Made by a program: the position numbers and the translations under genes
DNA from: Bacteroidota bacterium
GTDB taxonomy: Bacteria; Bacteroidota; Ignavibacteria; Palsa-1295
Assembly (NCBI GenBank): GCA_030706385.1
Contig: JAUZOQ010000002.1
Coordinates: 1 to 64,000, forward strand
Length of the DNA: 64,000 nucleotides
Direction: 5' to 3'
Notes under the pieces: generated by a model
Told to the model about the DNA's origin: nothing
What the model saw: the letters and a program-made list of their open reading frames with translations, nothing else
Databases searched by the model: none
Part shown: piece after piece, positions 15,900 through 24,315 of the stretch
How positions within the stretch are numbered: the stretch's first letter is position 1
How the letters are laid out: each line of letters opens with the position of its first letter

Positions 15900-15927
15900 G
15901 TCCGTTCCGGATTTATCCGGGGCGGAC
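15900..15927 (+). other. Strong leader hairpin upstream of the cupin gene
   Basis: Near-perfect 13-pair palindrome (GTCCGTTCCGGAT pairs with ATCCGGGGCGGAC, two G-T pairs) within the leader of about 180 nt between promoter copy 3 and the cupin start. No T run follows, so it is not a terminator; a regulatory or RNA-stabilising structure is possible. Confidence 0.6.
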
Positions 15928-16018
15928 GGCTTGCGATATTTGAGATGCCTTCAGTTGCCACCACCTATGAGCCTGCATTACGTTTCTCCCACTTGCAAGA
16001 CTGTAATGATTAAAATCA

Positions 16019-16357
16019 ATGGATACAAACGAAATTGAAAAGTCGAAGGGATTGATCATCGTCGAGATCATCGAGTATGTACCAAATGCTGTTTTGAGCA
16101 AAACGATCATCAAAAAGTCGACCGGTAATATCAGCATTATGTCATTCGACACTGGCGAGGGGCTGACTGAGAAAACTTCCCCCTTTGATTCTTTTGCTCA
16201 GATCATCGATGGAAAGGCAGAAATCGTCATCGACGGAGTATCGCACTTCCTCGAATGCGGCCAGGGAATCGTTCTTCCGGCCCATTTACCCAATATCTTT
16301 AGGGCGAATGAGCGCTTCAAGATGATCATCACCGTTATCAAAAGCGGTTATGAATAA
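16019..16357 (+). CDS. Small cupin-domain protein
   Basis: 112 residues forming a single cupin barrel: the first motif region is SPFDSFAQIIDGKAEIVIDG and the second GQGIVLPAHLPNIFRA. The usual metal-binding His pair of motif 1 is absent (Phe/Gln instead), while one His remains in motif 2, so a redox metal centre is doubtful. Stand-alone cupins of this size occur widely in stress-induced clusters. First gene after promoter copy 3. Confidence 0.82.
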   Translation: MDTNEIEKSKGLIIVEIIEYVPNAVLSKTIIKKSTGNISIMSFDTGEGLTEKTSPFDSFAQIIDGKAEIVIDGVSHFLECGQGIVLPAHLPNIFRANERFKMIITVIKSGYE

Positions 16358-16408
16358 GATTTAAGAATTTGTGAACGAATAATTACGTCAATTAACTAAC
16401 AATATATT

Positions 16409-16564
16409 ATGGGAAATCTATTATATCTCGTGGCAGTGATTCTTATCATTGCATGGGCAGTCGGATTCGTCGGTTATGGAGCAGGTGGTCTGATTCATCT
16501 TCTTCTTGTGATCGCAATTGTAGCCATCATTCTCAGAGTCATTAGTGGCCGGAGAGTCGTCTAA
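16409..16564 (+). CDS. lmo0937-family small membrane protein
   Basis: 51 residues: MGNLLYLVAVILIIAWAVGF, then a Gly-rich turn, then GLIHLLLVIAIVAIILRVIS and a basic tail GRRVV. Two membrane helices with the conserved GGLIHLLLVIA stretch match the lmo0937-type family, often stress-induced in Bacteroidota. It sits 51 bp after the cupin gene and 34 bp before the YtxH gene, so it is part of the same operon. Confidence 0.82.
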   Translation: MGNLLYLVAVILIIAWAVGFVGYGAGGLIHLLLVIAIVAIILRVISGRRVV

Positions 16565-16598
16565 GACATCTGTAAATATCAATTAATCAAACCAATCA

Positions 16599-16847
16599 AT
16601 GCGTATGAAAAATCGTGAAGGTGTAATTGTGGGTGCTATAGCTGGAATGGCTATCGGTGCGGCCTTGGGGCTGCTCTTTGCCCCATATAAGGGTACTGTA
16701 TTACGCAGGAACATAAGACGGAAAGCCGATGACATAGCCGACGAAGTTGGCGAAACGATCAAGGATTCCATTGATGATTTCAGCGATACGATCTCTGAAC
16801 GATTCGAATCCTTGAAAAGCGACATTAAATCGACCCTCAGCTCGTGA
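16599..16847 (+). CDS. YtxH-domain protein
   Basis: 82 residues. An N-terminal glycine-rich membrane helix (GAIAGMAIGAALGLLFAPYKG) with the typical LLFAP motif is followed by an amphipathic helical tail (DDIADEVGETIKDSIDD). YtxH proteins are general-stress proteins of unknown mechanism. Last gene of the cupin operon; its stop lies one base before promoter copy 4. Start may be ATG 16599 or ATG 16605. Confidence 0.85.
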   Translation: MRMKNREGVIVGAIAGMAIGAALGLLFAPYKGTVLRRNIRRKADDIADEVGETIKDSIDDFSDTISERFESLKSDIKSTLSS

Positions 16848-16915
16848 ATGTGTGAATGATGTAACAAATAGGGAAAGTTATGTAACACAATCTTAGGCCC
16901 ACCTTCGTAATTTTG
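16848..16915 (+). promoter_or_regulatory. Repeated AraC-regulon promoter, copy 4
   Basis: 18-mer ATGTGTGAATGATGTAAC at 16848-16865, second half-site ATGTAAC at 16880 (21 bp), -7 box TAATTTTG at 16908 (28 bp). Heads an OmpA-family gene through a leader of about 250 nt. Confidence 0.82.
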
Positions 16916-17120
16916 TATGGTAATAAGGCGGGCTGAATAATTGAAAGAAGAAGCAGTCCTCCTGTCGGAAAAACCTGGCGATTAGCATTACGAAGCTACA
17001 CGGACTTTTTCCTTACGATCATAACTTCTGGTATAAACCGAAGAGAAACGAGTCATCTTACTCGCCCCTTCCTTTTCCACTACTCTTTCTTCCTAACCCG
17101 TCATTATGATGGATGGTAAG

Positions 17121-17140
17121 CACCCGCTTCTTTGCGGGTG
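17121..17140 (+). other. Leader hairpin upstream of the OmpA-family gene
   Basis: Stem CACCCGC/GCGGGTG with loop TTCTTT in the leader 16922-17172, 33 bp before the start codon. A T6 run follows only after nine further bases, so it is a poor terminator; it may shape translation or attenuation. Confidence 0.5.
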
Positions 17141-17172
17141 ATGGTAGACTTTTTTCTAAAAAACAATATATA

Positions 17173-18429
17173 ATGAAAACTCAAAATTCAGTGACTCCGC
17201 AGATCGGATCTGAGGGCACAACTCAAACACGTTCTGTGAAGCATGCTCTACAGGGTGTTGCGCTCGCACTCGCTCTTGTTCTATCCTTAGGGACCGCACA
17301 GGCGCAGAGCGTTGCCGGACGTATAGCATTCGGTATCGATGCAGGTGGTAATAAATACTATGGCAATTATACCGATAACCAATTTGCTTTTCATGGCGAT
17401 GCATTTATTAGATGGAATATCTTCGATTGGTTGTCTCTTCATGCGGCCTATAATGCCGGTCAGTTAAAATACAAAACGACGCAGGCCAGCTTCGATTATC
17501 AAGGCATCTATGCAACACCGGTTGGAACCGTCAACCATACACGCGTCGGCGGATGGGACCTCATGCTATCGTACAACGTATTCCCGGAACAGACATTTGT
17601 ACCATACTTCATCGCAGGTATTGAAGCGCTCAACTTTGAACCTAAGAATGCAAATGACGTCTCGCTTCGAAATAATGCGAATGCAGTTTATAGCAAGAAT
17701 GTCATAGGCGGAGCCTTAGGTGTCGGCTTTGAAATGTATATCTCGGACAAAGTAACGTTTAACGGAAAAGTCTTACTTCATCTGCCTGGAACTGACTGGT
17801 TGGACGATTATTCCGATGCGACCAATCCCGCCAATAATATCCGCCAAGATGCATTCTTGACAATGGGATTAGGCTTCAGTTATTACATCTTTGCTCCTCC
17901 GATCGCAGCAAAGGCCGATGATGAGTCATCGCGCACATCGAATACAACGAATATCACCAATGTCTACAATACGAATATCATCAAAGGCGATACTGTCTAT
18001 GTAACAGGCCCTACGGATACCGTATATCTCATGAGACCGAAGGTGAACACGATCTATAACTTCCCGGGTACCTTGTTTATCGTCAATACGGACGAGTTCA
18101 ACAACAATGAACCGGGCAATATGAGGAATCTCTACAATATTAAGACTCTGGTCAATCAATGCCCGGATCTGAAGGTCGAGATACAAGGACATGCAAGCGA
18201 CGAAGGTACGGTAGCACGCAATCAAGAGCTTTCCGAAATGCGCGCCAGACGCATCAGGACATGGCTCATTGGTGAAGGTGTTAACCCTGACAAGATCGCA
18301 GGTACAGTTGGCTATGGCACGAGCGATAATGCAGTGACCGAACCAAAGAATGCATCTGCCGCAACATTAGAGGCAGCACGCGTCCAAAATAGACGTATCG
18401 CTGTCAAGGTTGTACAAACCTGCAAATAA
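17173..18429 (+). CDS. OmpA-family outer-membrane protein, paralog 1
   Basis: 418 residues from ATG 17173; an upstream in-frame ATG (17113) would add residues before the signal peptide and read through a hairpin. Signal peptide ends AQAQS near residue 43. Residues about 45-240 form an eight-strand-type beta barrel (GRIAFGIDAGGNKYYGNYTD); a short linker with TNITNVYNTNIIKGDT follows; the C-terminus is an OmpA peptidoglycan-binding domain (VEIQGHASDEG, NQELSEMRARRI, NRRIAVKV). Tethers the outer membrane to peptidoglycan. Two further close paralogs lie at 19321 and 40249. Driven by promoter copy 4, so probably stress-induced. Confidence 0.93.
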   Translation: MKTQNSVTPQIGSEGTTQTRSVKHALQGVALALALVLSLGTAQAQSVAGRIAFGIDAGGNKYYGNYTDNQFAFHGDAFIRWNIFDWLSLHAAYNAGQLKYKTTQASFDYQGIYATPVGTVNHTRVGGWDLMLSYNVFPEQTFVPYFIAGIEALNFEPKNANDVSLRNNANAVYSKNVIGGALGVGFEMYISDKVTFNGKVLLHLPGTDWLDDYSDATNPANNIRQDAFLTMGLGFSYYIFAPPIAAKADDESSRTSNTTNITNVYNTNIIKGDTVYVTGPTDTVYLMRPKVNTIYNFPGTLFIVNTDEFNNNEPGNMRNLYNIKTLVNQCPDLKVEIQGHASDEGTVARNQELSEMRARRIRTWLIGEGVNPDKIAGTVGYGTSDNAVTEPKNASAATLEAARVQNRRIAVKVVQTCK

Positions 18430-18451
18430 GAATTTACACGTTAAGGTAAAT

Positions 18452-18988
18452 ATGACTGTCATGAAATTCAAATTGAAAACACTCGTTCTTGCATTGGTGA
18501 TCATGGGTATGGTCGTTGGTTTCAGTGCCAACCCTCTTCATGCCCAGGGACCTCAAGGACGGTCATTTGGATTTGGCATTGTCTTAGGCGATCCGCTCGG
18601 CGGGACGATTAAGTACTGGACTGCATCGAATGAAGCTCTTGCTGCATCAATTGGGGGAGACTACTTTGGCTCTCCCCGATTGGATGTTGACTACTACTGG
18701 CACTTCAATGCGTTCAATTCAAGTATTGTGAAGCTCTATGCAGGTCCGGGCTTAGCTATTGGTTTCGGATCCGGAAGAGACTATCTATGGTATAAGCGCG
18801 GACATGACTATTTCTTTTACCGCCAGGAAGGACAAACGGGCTTCGGAGCTCGTGTTCTGGTAGGATTAGATATCATTCCTCGTCGTACTCCGATAGAACT
18901 CTACTTGGAAGTCGGGCCTCTCATCGGATTCGCACCGGCATTCGGCGCCTCATTTGATGCGGCGATCGGCATTCGGTTCTATCCGTGA
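18452..18988 (+). CDS. Small secreted outer-membrane beta-barrel-like protein
   Basis: 178 residues from ATG 18452 (ATG 18461 also possible). Signal peptide ends LHAQG. The mature part alternates aromatic and polar residues (LDVDYYWHFNAF, RRTPIELYLEVGPLIGF) and ends in GIRFYP, a terminal aromatic as in outer-membrane barrels. No named family recognised. It follows the OmpA gene by 22 bp, so is likely co-transcribed, and a strong terminator follows at 19067. Confidence 0.75.
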   Translation: MTVMKFKLKTLVLALVIMGMVVGFSANPLHAQGPQGRSFGFGIVLGDPLGGTIKYWTASNEALAASIGGDYFGSPRLDVDYYWHFNAFNSSIVKLYAGPGLAIGFGSGRDYLWYKRGHDYFFYRQEGQTGFGARVLVGLDIIPRRTPIELYLEVGPLIGFAPAFGASFDAAIGIRFYP

Positions 18989-19066
18989 TGATACTTCATT
19001 GACTCAAGATCCTCTTCCGTCCCCGAGAGTTTAGTCAAGTCTGGTCCTATGAATTAAGAGTGAGAG

Positions 19067-19092
19067 AGCTCTGCCTTGAGGCAGGGCTTTTT
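19067..19092 (+). terminator. Intrinsic terminator
   Basis: Stem AGCTCTGCC/GGCAGGGCT with TTGA loop and T5 tail. The rest of the gene-free stretch 18989-19320 shows no gene and none of the regulon promoter motif. Confidence 0.85.
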
Positions 19093-19320
19093 CATTTTCC
19101 ATGCAGAAATGCGCCGTCCGTGACACATTTTTAGGAAAAAATATTGATAAGTGTAAGCTTTTCATACCCTTCAGCAATCGGCAACTGCCCTTTCCCGGCA
19201 GCTATGCGAAATTCGAGTCTGGCATGTAATTTGGTATCCTATCAGTACCCCAAAATAACTCCTTTTCTGAAGATATTTCTTTATTTTGAAAAGACAATTT
19301 TCCTTCTATAGAAAAATATC

Positions 19321-20538
19321 ATGAAAACACATACAAAAACGCAGGCAAAAATAGTATTTGCTACTGCGAAACGATTGCATTCTTCGGCGAAGCGAGCCAT
19401 TGGCATCCTCGCGATTATTTTGAGTCTTTTTCTCACTGTAGGCAGCGCGCAGGCACAATGTGTTGCCGGACGTATCGCCTTCGGATTTGATGGAGGCGGT
19501 AATAAGTATTGGGGTAACTTTACTGATAATCAATTCAGCTTTTCAGGCGATGCATTTATTCGTTGGAATATTCTGGATTGGCTCTCGCTCCATGCAGCTT
19601 ATAATGGAGGACTCGTGCGATTCAAAGCGACTCCGCTTGAGCCCGGTGCGGGTCTGGGTACCCTGAACCACTTCCGGCATGGAGGGTGGGAATTAATGGG
19701 TTCGTTCAACGTATTTCCGGATGAAACCTATGTCCCGTATTTTATTGCAGGAATTGAAGCGTTAAACTTCGAGCCTGGTGATGCGAATGATAACCCGTTG
19801 AAAAATAATGCCGCGGCAGTCTATAGCAAAAATGTAATTGGTGGTGTGCTTGGAGTCGGATTCGAAATGTATATTTCCGAAAAGGTCGTTTTCAACGGCA
19901 AAGTACTTCTCCATTTGACGGGGACAGATTGGCTCGATGATTATTCCGATCCGACCAATTTCAGACAAGATGTATTCCTGACCTTCGGTGTAGGATTAAG
20001 TTATTACATCTTTGCTCCACCAGTCGCGCACGCAGTTGTCGCCGCGCCACAGACTACGACGAACGTAACGAATATCTATACGACGAATATTATTAAGAGC
20101 GATACTATCGTCGTAAAAGAGACTGATACCGTCTACAGGGAAAAAATCTTGAAAAATACCATCTATAATTTCCCCGGTACTCTTTTCATTGTCAATACCG
20201 ATGAGTTCAATACGAATATGCCGGGGAATATGCAGAATCTCCATAATATCAAGACGCTCGTTAATCAATGCCCAGAGCTTAAAGTCCAGATTCAGGGGCA
20301 TGCAAGCCACGAAGGTACTGTTGCGCGAAATCAGGAGTTATCTGAGATGAGGGCGAGGAAGATCAGAAGCTGGCTTCTCGAACAAGGGATTAACCCCGAG
20401 AAAATAGTTGGTACGGTTGGCTTGGGTACGAGCGATGATGCAGTCTATGAACCGACTGATGCAACTCCTGCTCAACTTGAAGCTGCACGAATCCTGAACA
20501 GACGAATTTCGATCAAAGTGGTCGAAGGCTGCCAATAG
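19321..20538 (+). CDS. OmpA-family outer-membrane protein, paralog 2
   Basis: 405 residues with the same plan as the gene at 17173: signal peptide ending AQAQC, beta barrel from GRIAFGFDGGGNKYWGNFTD, linker TNVTNIYTTNIIKSDTI and an OmpA domain (VQIQGHASHEGTVARNQELS, MRARKIRSWL, NRRISIKVVEGC). A Cys follows the cleavage region, but the context is not a classical lipobox. It lacks the repeated AraC-regulon promoter, so its control differs from paralog 1. Terminator at 20593. Confidence 0.93.
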   Translation: MKTHTKTQAKIVFATAKRLHSSAKRAIGILAIILSLFLTVGSAQAQCVAGRIAFGFDGGGNKYWGNFTDNQFSFSGDAFIRWNILDWLSLHAAYNGGLVRFKATPLEPGAGLGTLNHFRHGGWELMGSFNVFPDETYVPYFIAGIEALNFEPGDANDNPLKNNAAAVYSKNVIGGVLGVGFEMYISEKVVFNGKVLLHLTGTDWLDDYSDPTNFRQDVFLTFGVGLSYYIFAPPVAHAVVAAPQTTTNVTNIYTTNIIKSDTIVVKETDTVYREKILKNTIYNFPGTLFIVNTDEFNTNMPGNMQNLHNIKTLVNQCPELKVQIQGHASHEGTVARNQELSEMRARKIRSWLLEQGINPEKIVGTVGLGTSDDAVYEPTDATPAQLEAARILNRRISIKVVEGCQ

Positions 20539-20592
20539 AGAGACGGTGAATGAGGTAACGTGAGTCGACTGCCACGTAATCCTTAAGATAAG

Positions 20593-20626
20593 AATGAGAA
20601 CGCCCTGCTTGCAGGGCTTTCTCATT
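20593..20626 (+). terminator. Long intrinsic terminator, probably bidirectional
   Basis: Arms GCCCTGC/GCAGGGC with TT apex extended by AATGAGAA/TTCTCATT. Same core arms as the terminator at 11875. Confidence 0.8.
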
Positions 20627-20738
20627 TACGCAAGGGATCGGGATCCTGGATGTAGATCACGCTGAGGAATATCGACGCACATAGAATTGTTGGCGGCATG
20701 AATTCTGTTCAATCTTGGACATATCCAGACAAAAACTC

Positions 20739-20978
20739 ATGAGTATACATTTGCAGCCGAAACCCGAAGCACGGGCCTCAAGGAAAAGATCCATTGTCAA
20801 AGCAGTTACCTATCGAATCGTCATCATCATCCTTGATTTTACAACGATCTACTTATTTACAGGAAAGATCACCATAGCAGTAGGCTTCATGCTTATTAGC
20901 AATCTTTATACAACATTTGCCTACTACTTCCATGAACGGATATGGAGCAGCATAGCATGGGGAAGGAAAACAGCCTAG
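20739..20978 (+). CDS. DUF2061 small membrane protein
   Basis: 79 residues from ATG 20739. An N-terminal basic stretch is followed by SIVKAVTYRIVIIILDF, a typical DUF2061 opening, then a second membrane helix and the closing YYFHERIWSSIAWGR, also family-typical. Function unknown; often found with cysteine/sulfate genes, not so here. Upstream TTG at 20715 is possible but unneeded. The 198 bp after it show nothing. Confidence 0.83.
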   Translation: MSIHLQPKPEARASRKRSIVKAVTYRIVIIILDFTTIYLFTGKITIAVGFMLISNLYTTFAYYFHERIWSSIAWGRKTA

Positions 20979-21176
20979 TTTTCTGAAGCAGCATCGAGAT
21001 GAATAACATCTACTGAATCCCCTCGTTGGCAGTCATTCGAATCGACTAGTTCTACGAAGGCAAAGACAGAATACTACAGCGTGCATACTGCTAATTGAAG
21101 ATGAGAACAGATACCATCTGATAACATGATGAGGACTGTGACAAAAGCATGACTCCAATGGCCTCCTTTTTATGTA

Positions 21177-23342
21177 TTATTTTCTGACGACCAAAGTTCT
21201 TATAACCGGTGTTCCACCCTCGCCGATCAATCGTAAATAATAATTACCCGAAGATAATCCCCCAAGATTTATGTGCAACGAATTCTCCACTGTCGTTCCA
21301 CTCTTTTGCGAAGTACCCAGACCATCGAGAAGTTCGTAATGCACTAAAGATCCACTATTTCTTAATCTGACTTGAACAGAGTTTCCGGCAGGATTGGGGA
21401 TGATGCTTGTGATCTCATAAGCAGTTCCTAATCTGACAAATTTCGCAAGAGTAGTCGCGCCACAACCGGTGAGCGTGAAATGTATATTGTTACTATCGGC
21501 AAGTGTTAGGAGACAACCCGATGAATGGGCTGCTCCAGTAAGAATAATATCTGTCTCCAACGTATCTGTGACATAAGCTACGCAGCGCAGTTTGCCAATT
21601 TCTGTCTCGCCACTGAAACTAAAACTCGGATCGAAGTGCAATGTGACAATGGCACTTGTTTTGTCGATCCGTATAGGATCGGCAATGATGCCGTGTATAG
21701 GGTTGAACGCGAAGGGAGTGAGAAGCCGAGTATTGAGCACATATGTGAGAGTGACGGTTGCTAACCCAGGTTGTGCTGGAGTAAGCCAGCTATTGATGAA
21801 TATCGGAATTTCAAGGGTATCCCCCGCCCTTGTAGAAAGTGGGAAAGGCTTCAAATAGACACTTTCAACGGGGCCAGACGATGGTAACATCGTAAAAACA
21901 ATACCTGTATCAATAGCCTCATATTCGTCATTCACGAAATGGGCGCGAAGAGTGAATGTTCCGCCTATGGAATTGAAAGAGAAAATCTTCACCAGAATTG
22001 AATCAGGTTCGCCGTCACATGCTAAATGATGTTTCCACTCAGCAGAATATTGAGATGTATCCAAGCCATCGATCGTGAAATATTCTAGCAACGAATAATT
22101 ACAGGAAAGATTTTGATATATGATATTCAGACTTGACGTATCACACGCAGTGGCTCCTTGAGTAAAGTCATGGTCAATTGAAATCCGTGAAGCCAATCCG
22201 GAAGCAGAAATTGTGCCATCACCACCATCGGTTGTTTTCCAAAGATTATTATGCGTAGCAAAGAAATCGAAATCACAGGCATAAATTGTCGAGCCACCAC
22301 CCGTGACAAACATATTGTGAAAATCTTGATCGTCTATTTCATCAAAACTAGGACCATTGACATAAGCCCAGCTCTTTCCTCGATCTTGACTTCGCCACAG
22401 GCCGTTCCTACTCGCGCCTTGCTGAAGATCTTGGGCGTCACTAACGTATTGAACACAATTATTCCCCGCAATCCAATCGCCGATTTCCAAAGGCGGTTGG
22501 CTTAGAGTATCCCAATGGGCTCCGAAATCTGATGAGTGGACGATAAAAGAGACGTCGTCGTTGCTCAGGTCATTTGGCGTAATAAATGTCCGGAGTATAT
22601 CTCTGCAATGGGGGAAGGAGAATAATCCTTGTGTGACTGTGGCTTGGTTTGGCATATCCATCTTATGTGACGACCACTCTTTACCATTATTTGTCGAGTA
22701 AACAAGCAACATTGTATTTGAACTATCTATGTTCTCTGCAAAAACAACACTATCCTTATTGCCAAACACAAGCGGACTCATTAGACTTGGAACTTGTGTG
22801 TTGTCATTGAAATATGTCGTCATTGGAATTATAGTATCCCAAATATTTCCTCGATCACTCGTCATCACGAGCGGCCCCCAATTCAAAGCACCCTTGGAGA
22901 GCGAGAACGAAGAAGCAAAACCAAACACTTTGTTGCCGAATGCATATACCGAGCTAAATCGAAGTGGACCGTCGTTATAAATCTTGCGCCAGCTGCTTCC
23001 CGTATCCTCTGTTTCATATACGCCGTCGCTGGAAGCGGCATACCCTCGATTTGGACCCGCAAAGTAGAGCTGCTGAATGAAAATATTCCGGTCATCAAAG
23101 AAGGGAAGCACGGTCCAATTTGTACCACCGTCAGTCGTCCTGCAAAGGTTTGATCTGATTCTTGAGGTACTGTAGTCGAATATGAACCCTACACGTTGAT
23201 TCAGGAAATACGGAGTTATTTGCTTGTAGGTGCGAGGAAGCGGAATTTGAGTCCAGTGCTGGGCATAGAGTGATGTGTTCGTGAGAATAAAAAGAACGTT
23301 CAAACACAAAACTTTCTTGAAGGATGGAATACTTGTTTTCAT
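21177..23342 (-). CDS. Secreted BNR/sialidase-like repeat protein with T9SS sorting domain
   Basis: 721 residues from the ATG whose first base is 23342, which gives a clean signal peptide ending LYAQ; a further start at 23393 only adds residues before it. The N-terminal half has propeller-like repeats with Asp-box-type motifs (TTDGGTNW, TEDTGSSW, SQDRGKSW). The middle (about 530-640) resembles a cohesin-like or Ig-like fold (RAGDTLEIPIFINS). The C-terminus is a T9SS type A domain (SIIPNPAGNSVQVRL...SGNYYLRLIGEG). Probably exported to the cell surface; no catalytic residues of sialidases are recognisable. Confidence 0.85.
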   Translation of the reverse strand: MKTSIPSFKKVLCLNVLFILTNTSLYAQHWTQIPLPRTYKQITPYFLNQRVGFIFDYSTSRIRSNLCRTTDGGTNWTVLPFFDDRNIFIQQLYFAGPNRGYAASSDGVYETEDTGSSWRKIYNDGPLRFSSVYAFGNKVFGFASSFSLSKGALNWGPLVMTSDRGNIWDTIIPMTTYFNDNTQVPSLMSPLVFGNKDSVVFAENIDSSNTMLLVYSTNNGKEWSSHKMDMPNQATVTQGLFSFPHCRDILRTFITPNDLSNDDVSFIVHSSDFGAHWDTLSQPPLEIGDWIAGNNCVQYVSDAQDLQQGASRNGLWRSQDRGKSWAYVNGPSFDEIDDQDFHNMFVTGGGSTIYACDFDFFATHNNLWKTTDGGDGTISASGLASRISIDHDFTQGATACDTSSLNIIYQNLSCNYSLLEYFTIDGLDTSQYSAEWKHHLACDGEPDSILVKIFSFNSIGGTFTLRAHFVNDEYEAIDTGIVFTMLPSSGPVESVYLKPFPLSTRAGDTLEIPIFINSWLTPAQPGLATVTLTYVLNTRLLTPFAFNPIHGIIADPIRIDKTSAIVTLHFDPSFSFSGETEIGKLRCVAYVTDTLETDIILTGAAHSSGCLLTLADSNNIHFTLTGCGATTLAKFVRLGTAYEITSIIPNPAGNSVQVRLRNSGSLVHYELLDGLGTSQKSGTTVENSLHINLGGLSSGNYYLRLIGEGGTPVIRTLVVRK

Positions 23343-23665
23343 CGTAATAACCAAACACGCTCCGTATCCAATTGTTACAAAACGATGGCACAAAACTAAA
23401 AAAGTATACTTATATCTATGGTTTGTGGCCTTCCATTTTTTCCTGTTAGGGAGGAGTGAAAAATTTGCTGATAAAAGCGACTCTATTTCTTGAACGTGTT
23501 TTTGTGAAAAAGGAAAACTCGTAGTATCGAAGGGAAAAAACTCTGCAAAAAAATTAAACGGGGCGAAAAGAAAGGAGGATATTGTGAAGCGTACCGATTT
23601 AGCAAAGACAATGATGGCAAGGAAGTCGCTTTATCTGAGAACCTGATTTTCGCTTATAGGGTTGG
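23343..23665. other. Intergenic stretch
   Basis: Between two minus-strand genes. I see no convincing gene, repeat or strong hairpin; an AG-rich tract lies near 23560-23585. Confidence 0.4.
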
Positions 23666-24211
23666 TTAGTGCAATCTGAAAGAAGTCAAGTCGATTTTCC
23701 CATAGGAGAACGGACTTCCTGCTTTGGTATCAGCCCTTTGCCGGAATTCCATCTTCAGGAAACCCACACCGGGTGCCATATAATCGTCACTTCTCTTATA
23801 CGGCGATGGAGTAGCATCGGTATAATGATACGAACGATAGGACCCCGTCGGAACCGTTATTAACGTGTCGATAGATGCTACCCGAATGCCTCCTTTCCAT
23901 GCGAATGTGTCTCCTTTTATTGCATGATATTTCCTTAGCATCTCCCACGTATTGGTGCGCCCATCAACCTGTTCCCATGGTCCGTCAGGACGATTTACGA
24001 AAATGAGGTTAAATCCAAAATGAACGAGGTAACGCTGCTCGCCGTTTGTCAGCGTGTCTCTCATTACTGAGTTGGTATCGTATCCCTCGTCCCTAATAAC
24101 ACCCGCAGTATCAATACTGGTACCTCGATATACCCATTGATTGCCCACCGCCAATGGAAGAATCTGCAATCCTCCATTTTTCGACTCGGATGAACTGCTG
24201 CAGCTGCTCAC
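23666..24211 (-). CDS. Probable lipoprotein of unknown function
   Basis: 181 residues if started at the GTG at 24211. That start leaves only SSCSSSS at the front, which looks like the tail of a lipoprotein signal. Reading 22 codons further upstream in frame gives (I)NTFRHRPLPLS then ICICWLFAVSVSSC, a full lipoprotein signal with lipobox, but the only suitably placed start is ATA at 24277, seven bases after an AAGGAG. No ATG, GTG or TTG lies between it and the upstream stop. The mature part is beta-rich (GNQWVYRG, TVPTGSYRSYHY). The family is unknown. Located 104 bp before (downstream on the minus strand of) the next T9SS gene. Confidence 0.65.
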   Translation of the reverse strand: MSSCSSSSESKNGGLQILPLAVGNQWVYRGTSIDTAGVIRDEGYDTNSVMRDTLTNGEQRYLVHFGFNLIFVNRPDGPWEQVDGRTNTWEMLRKYHAIKGDTFAWKGGIRVASIDTLITVPTGSYRSYHYTDATPSPYKRSDDYMAPGVGFLKMEFRQRADTKAGSPFSYGKIDLTSFRLH

Positions 24212-24315
24212 GGATACTGCGAACAGCCAGCATATGCAGATCGATAGGGGTAGGGGACGATGGCGGAAAGTATTTATGACATCACTCCTTCACAAATTAG
24301 AATGTTTTGATCATA

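Noticed and set aside
17121..17155. Leader hairpin before OmpA paralog 1 as an intrinsic terminator
   Set aside because: The T run begins nine bases after the stem, too far for efficient termination.
20545..20565. GGTGAATGAGGTAACGTGAG resembles the first half of the regulon promoter
   Set aside because: No second half-site 21 bp on and no TAnnTTTG at the right place; it lies between a stop codon and a terminator.
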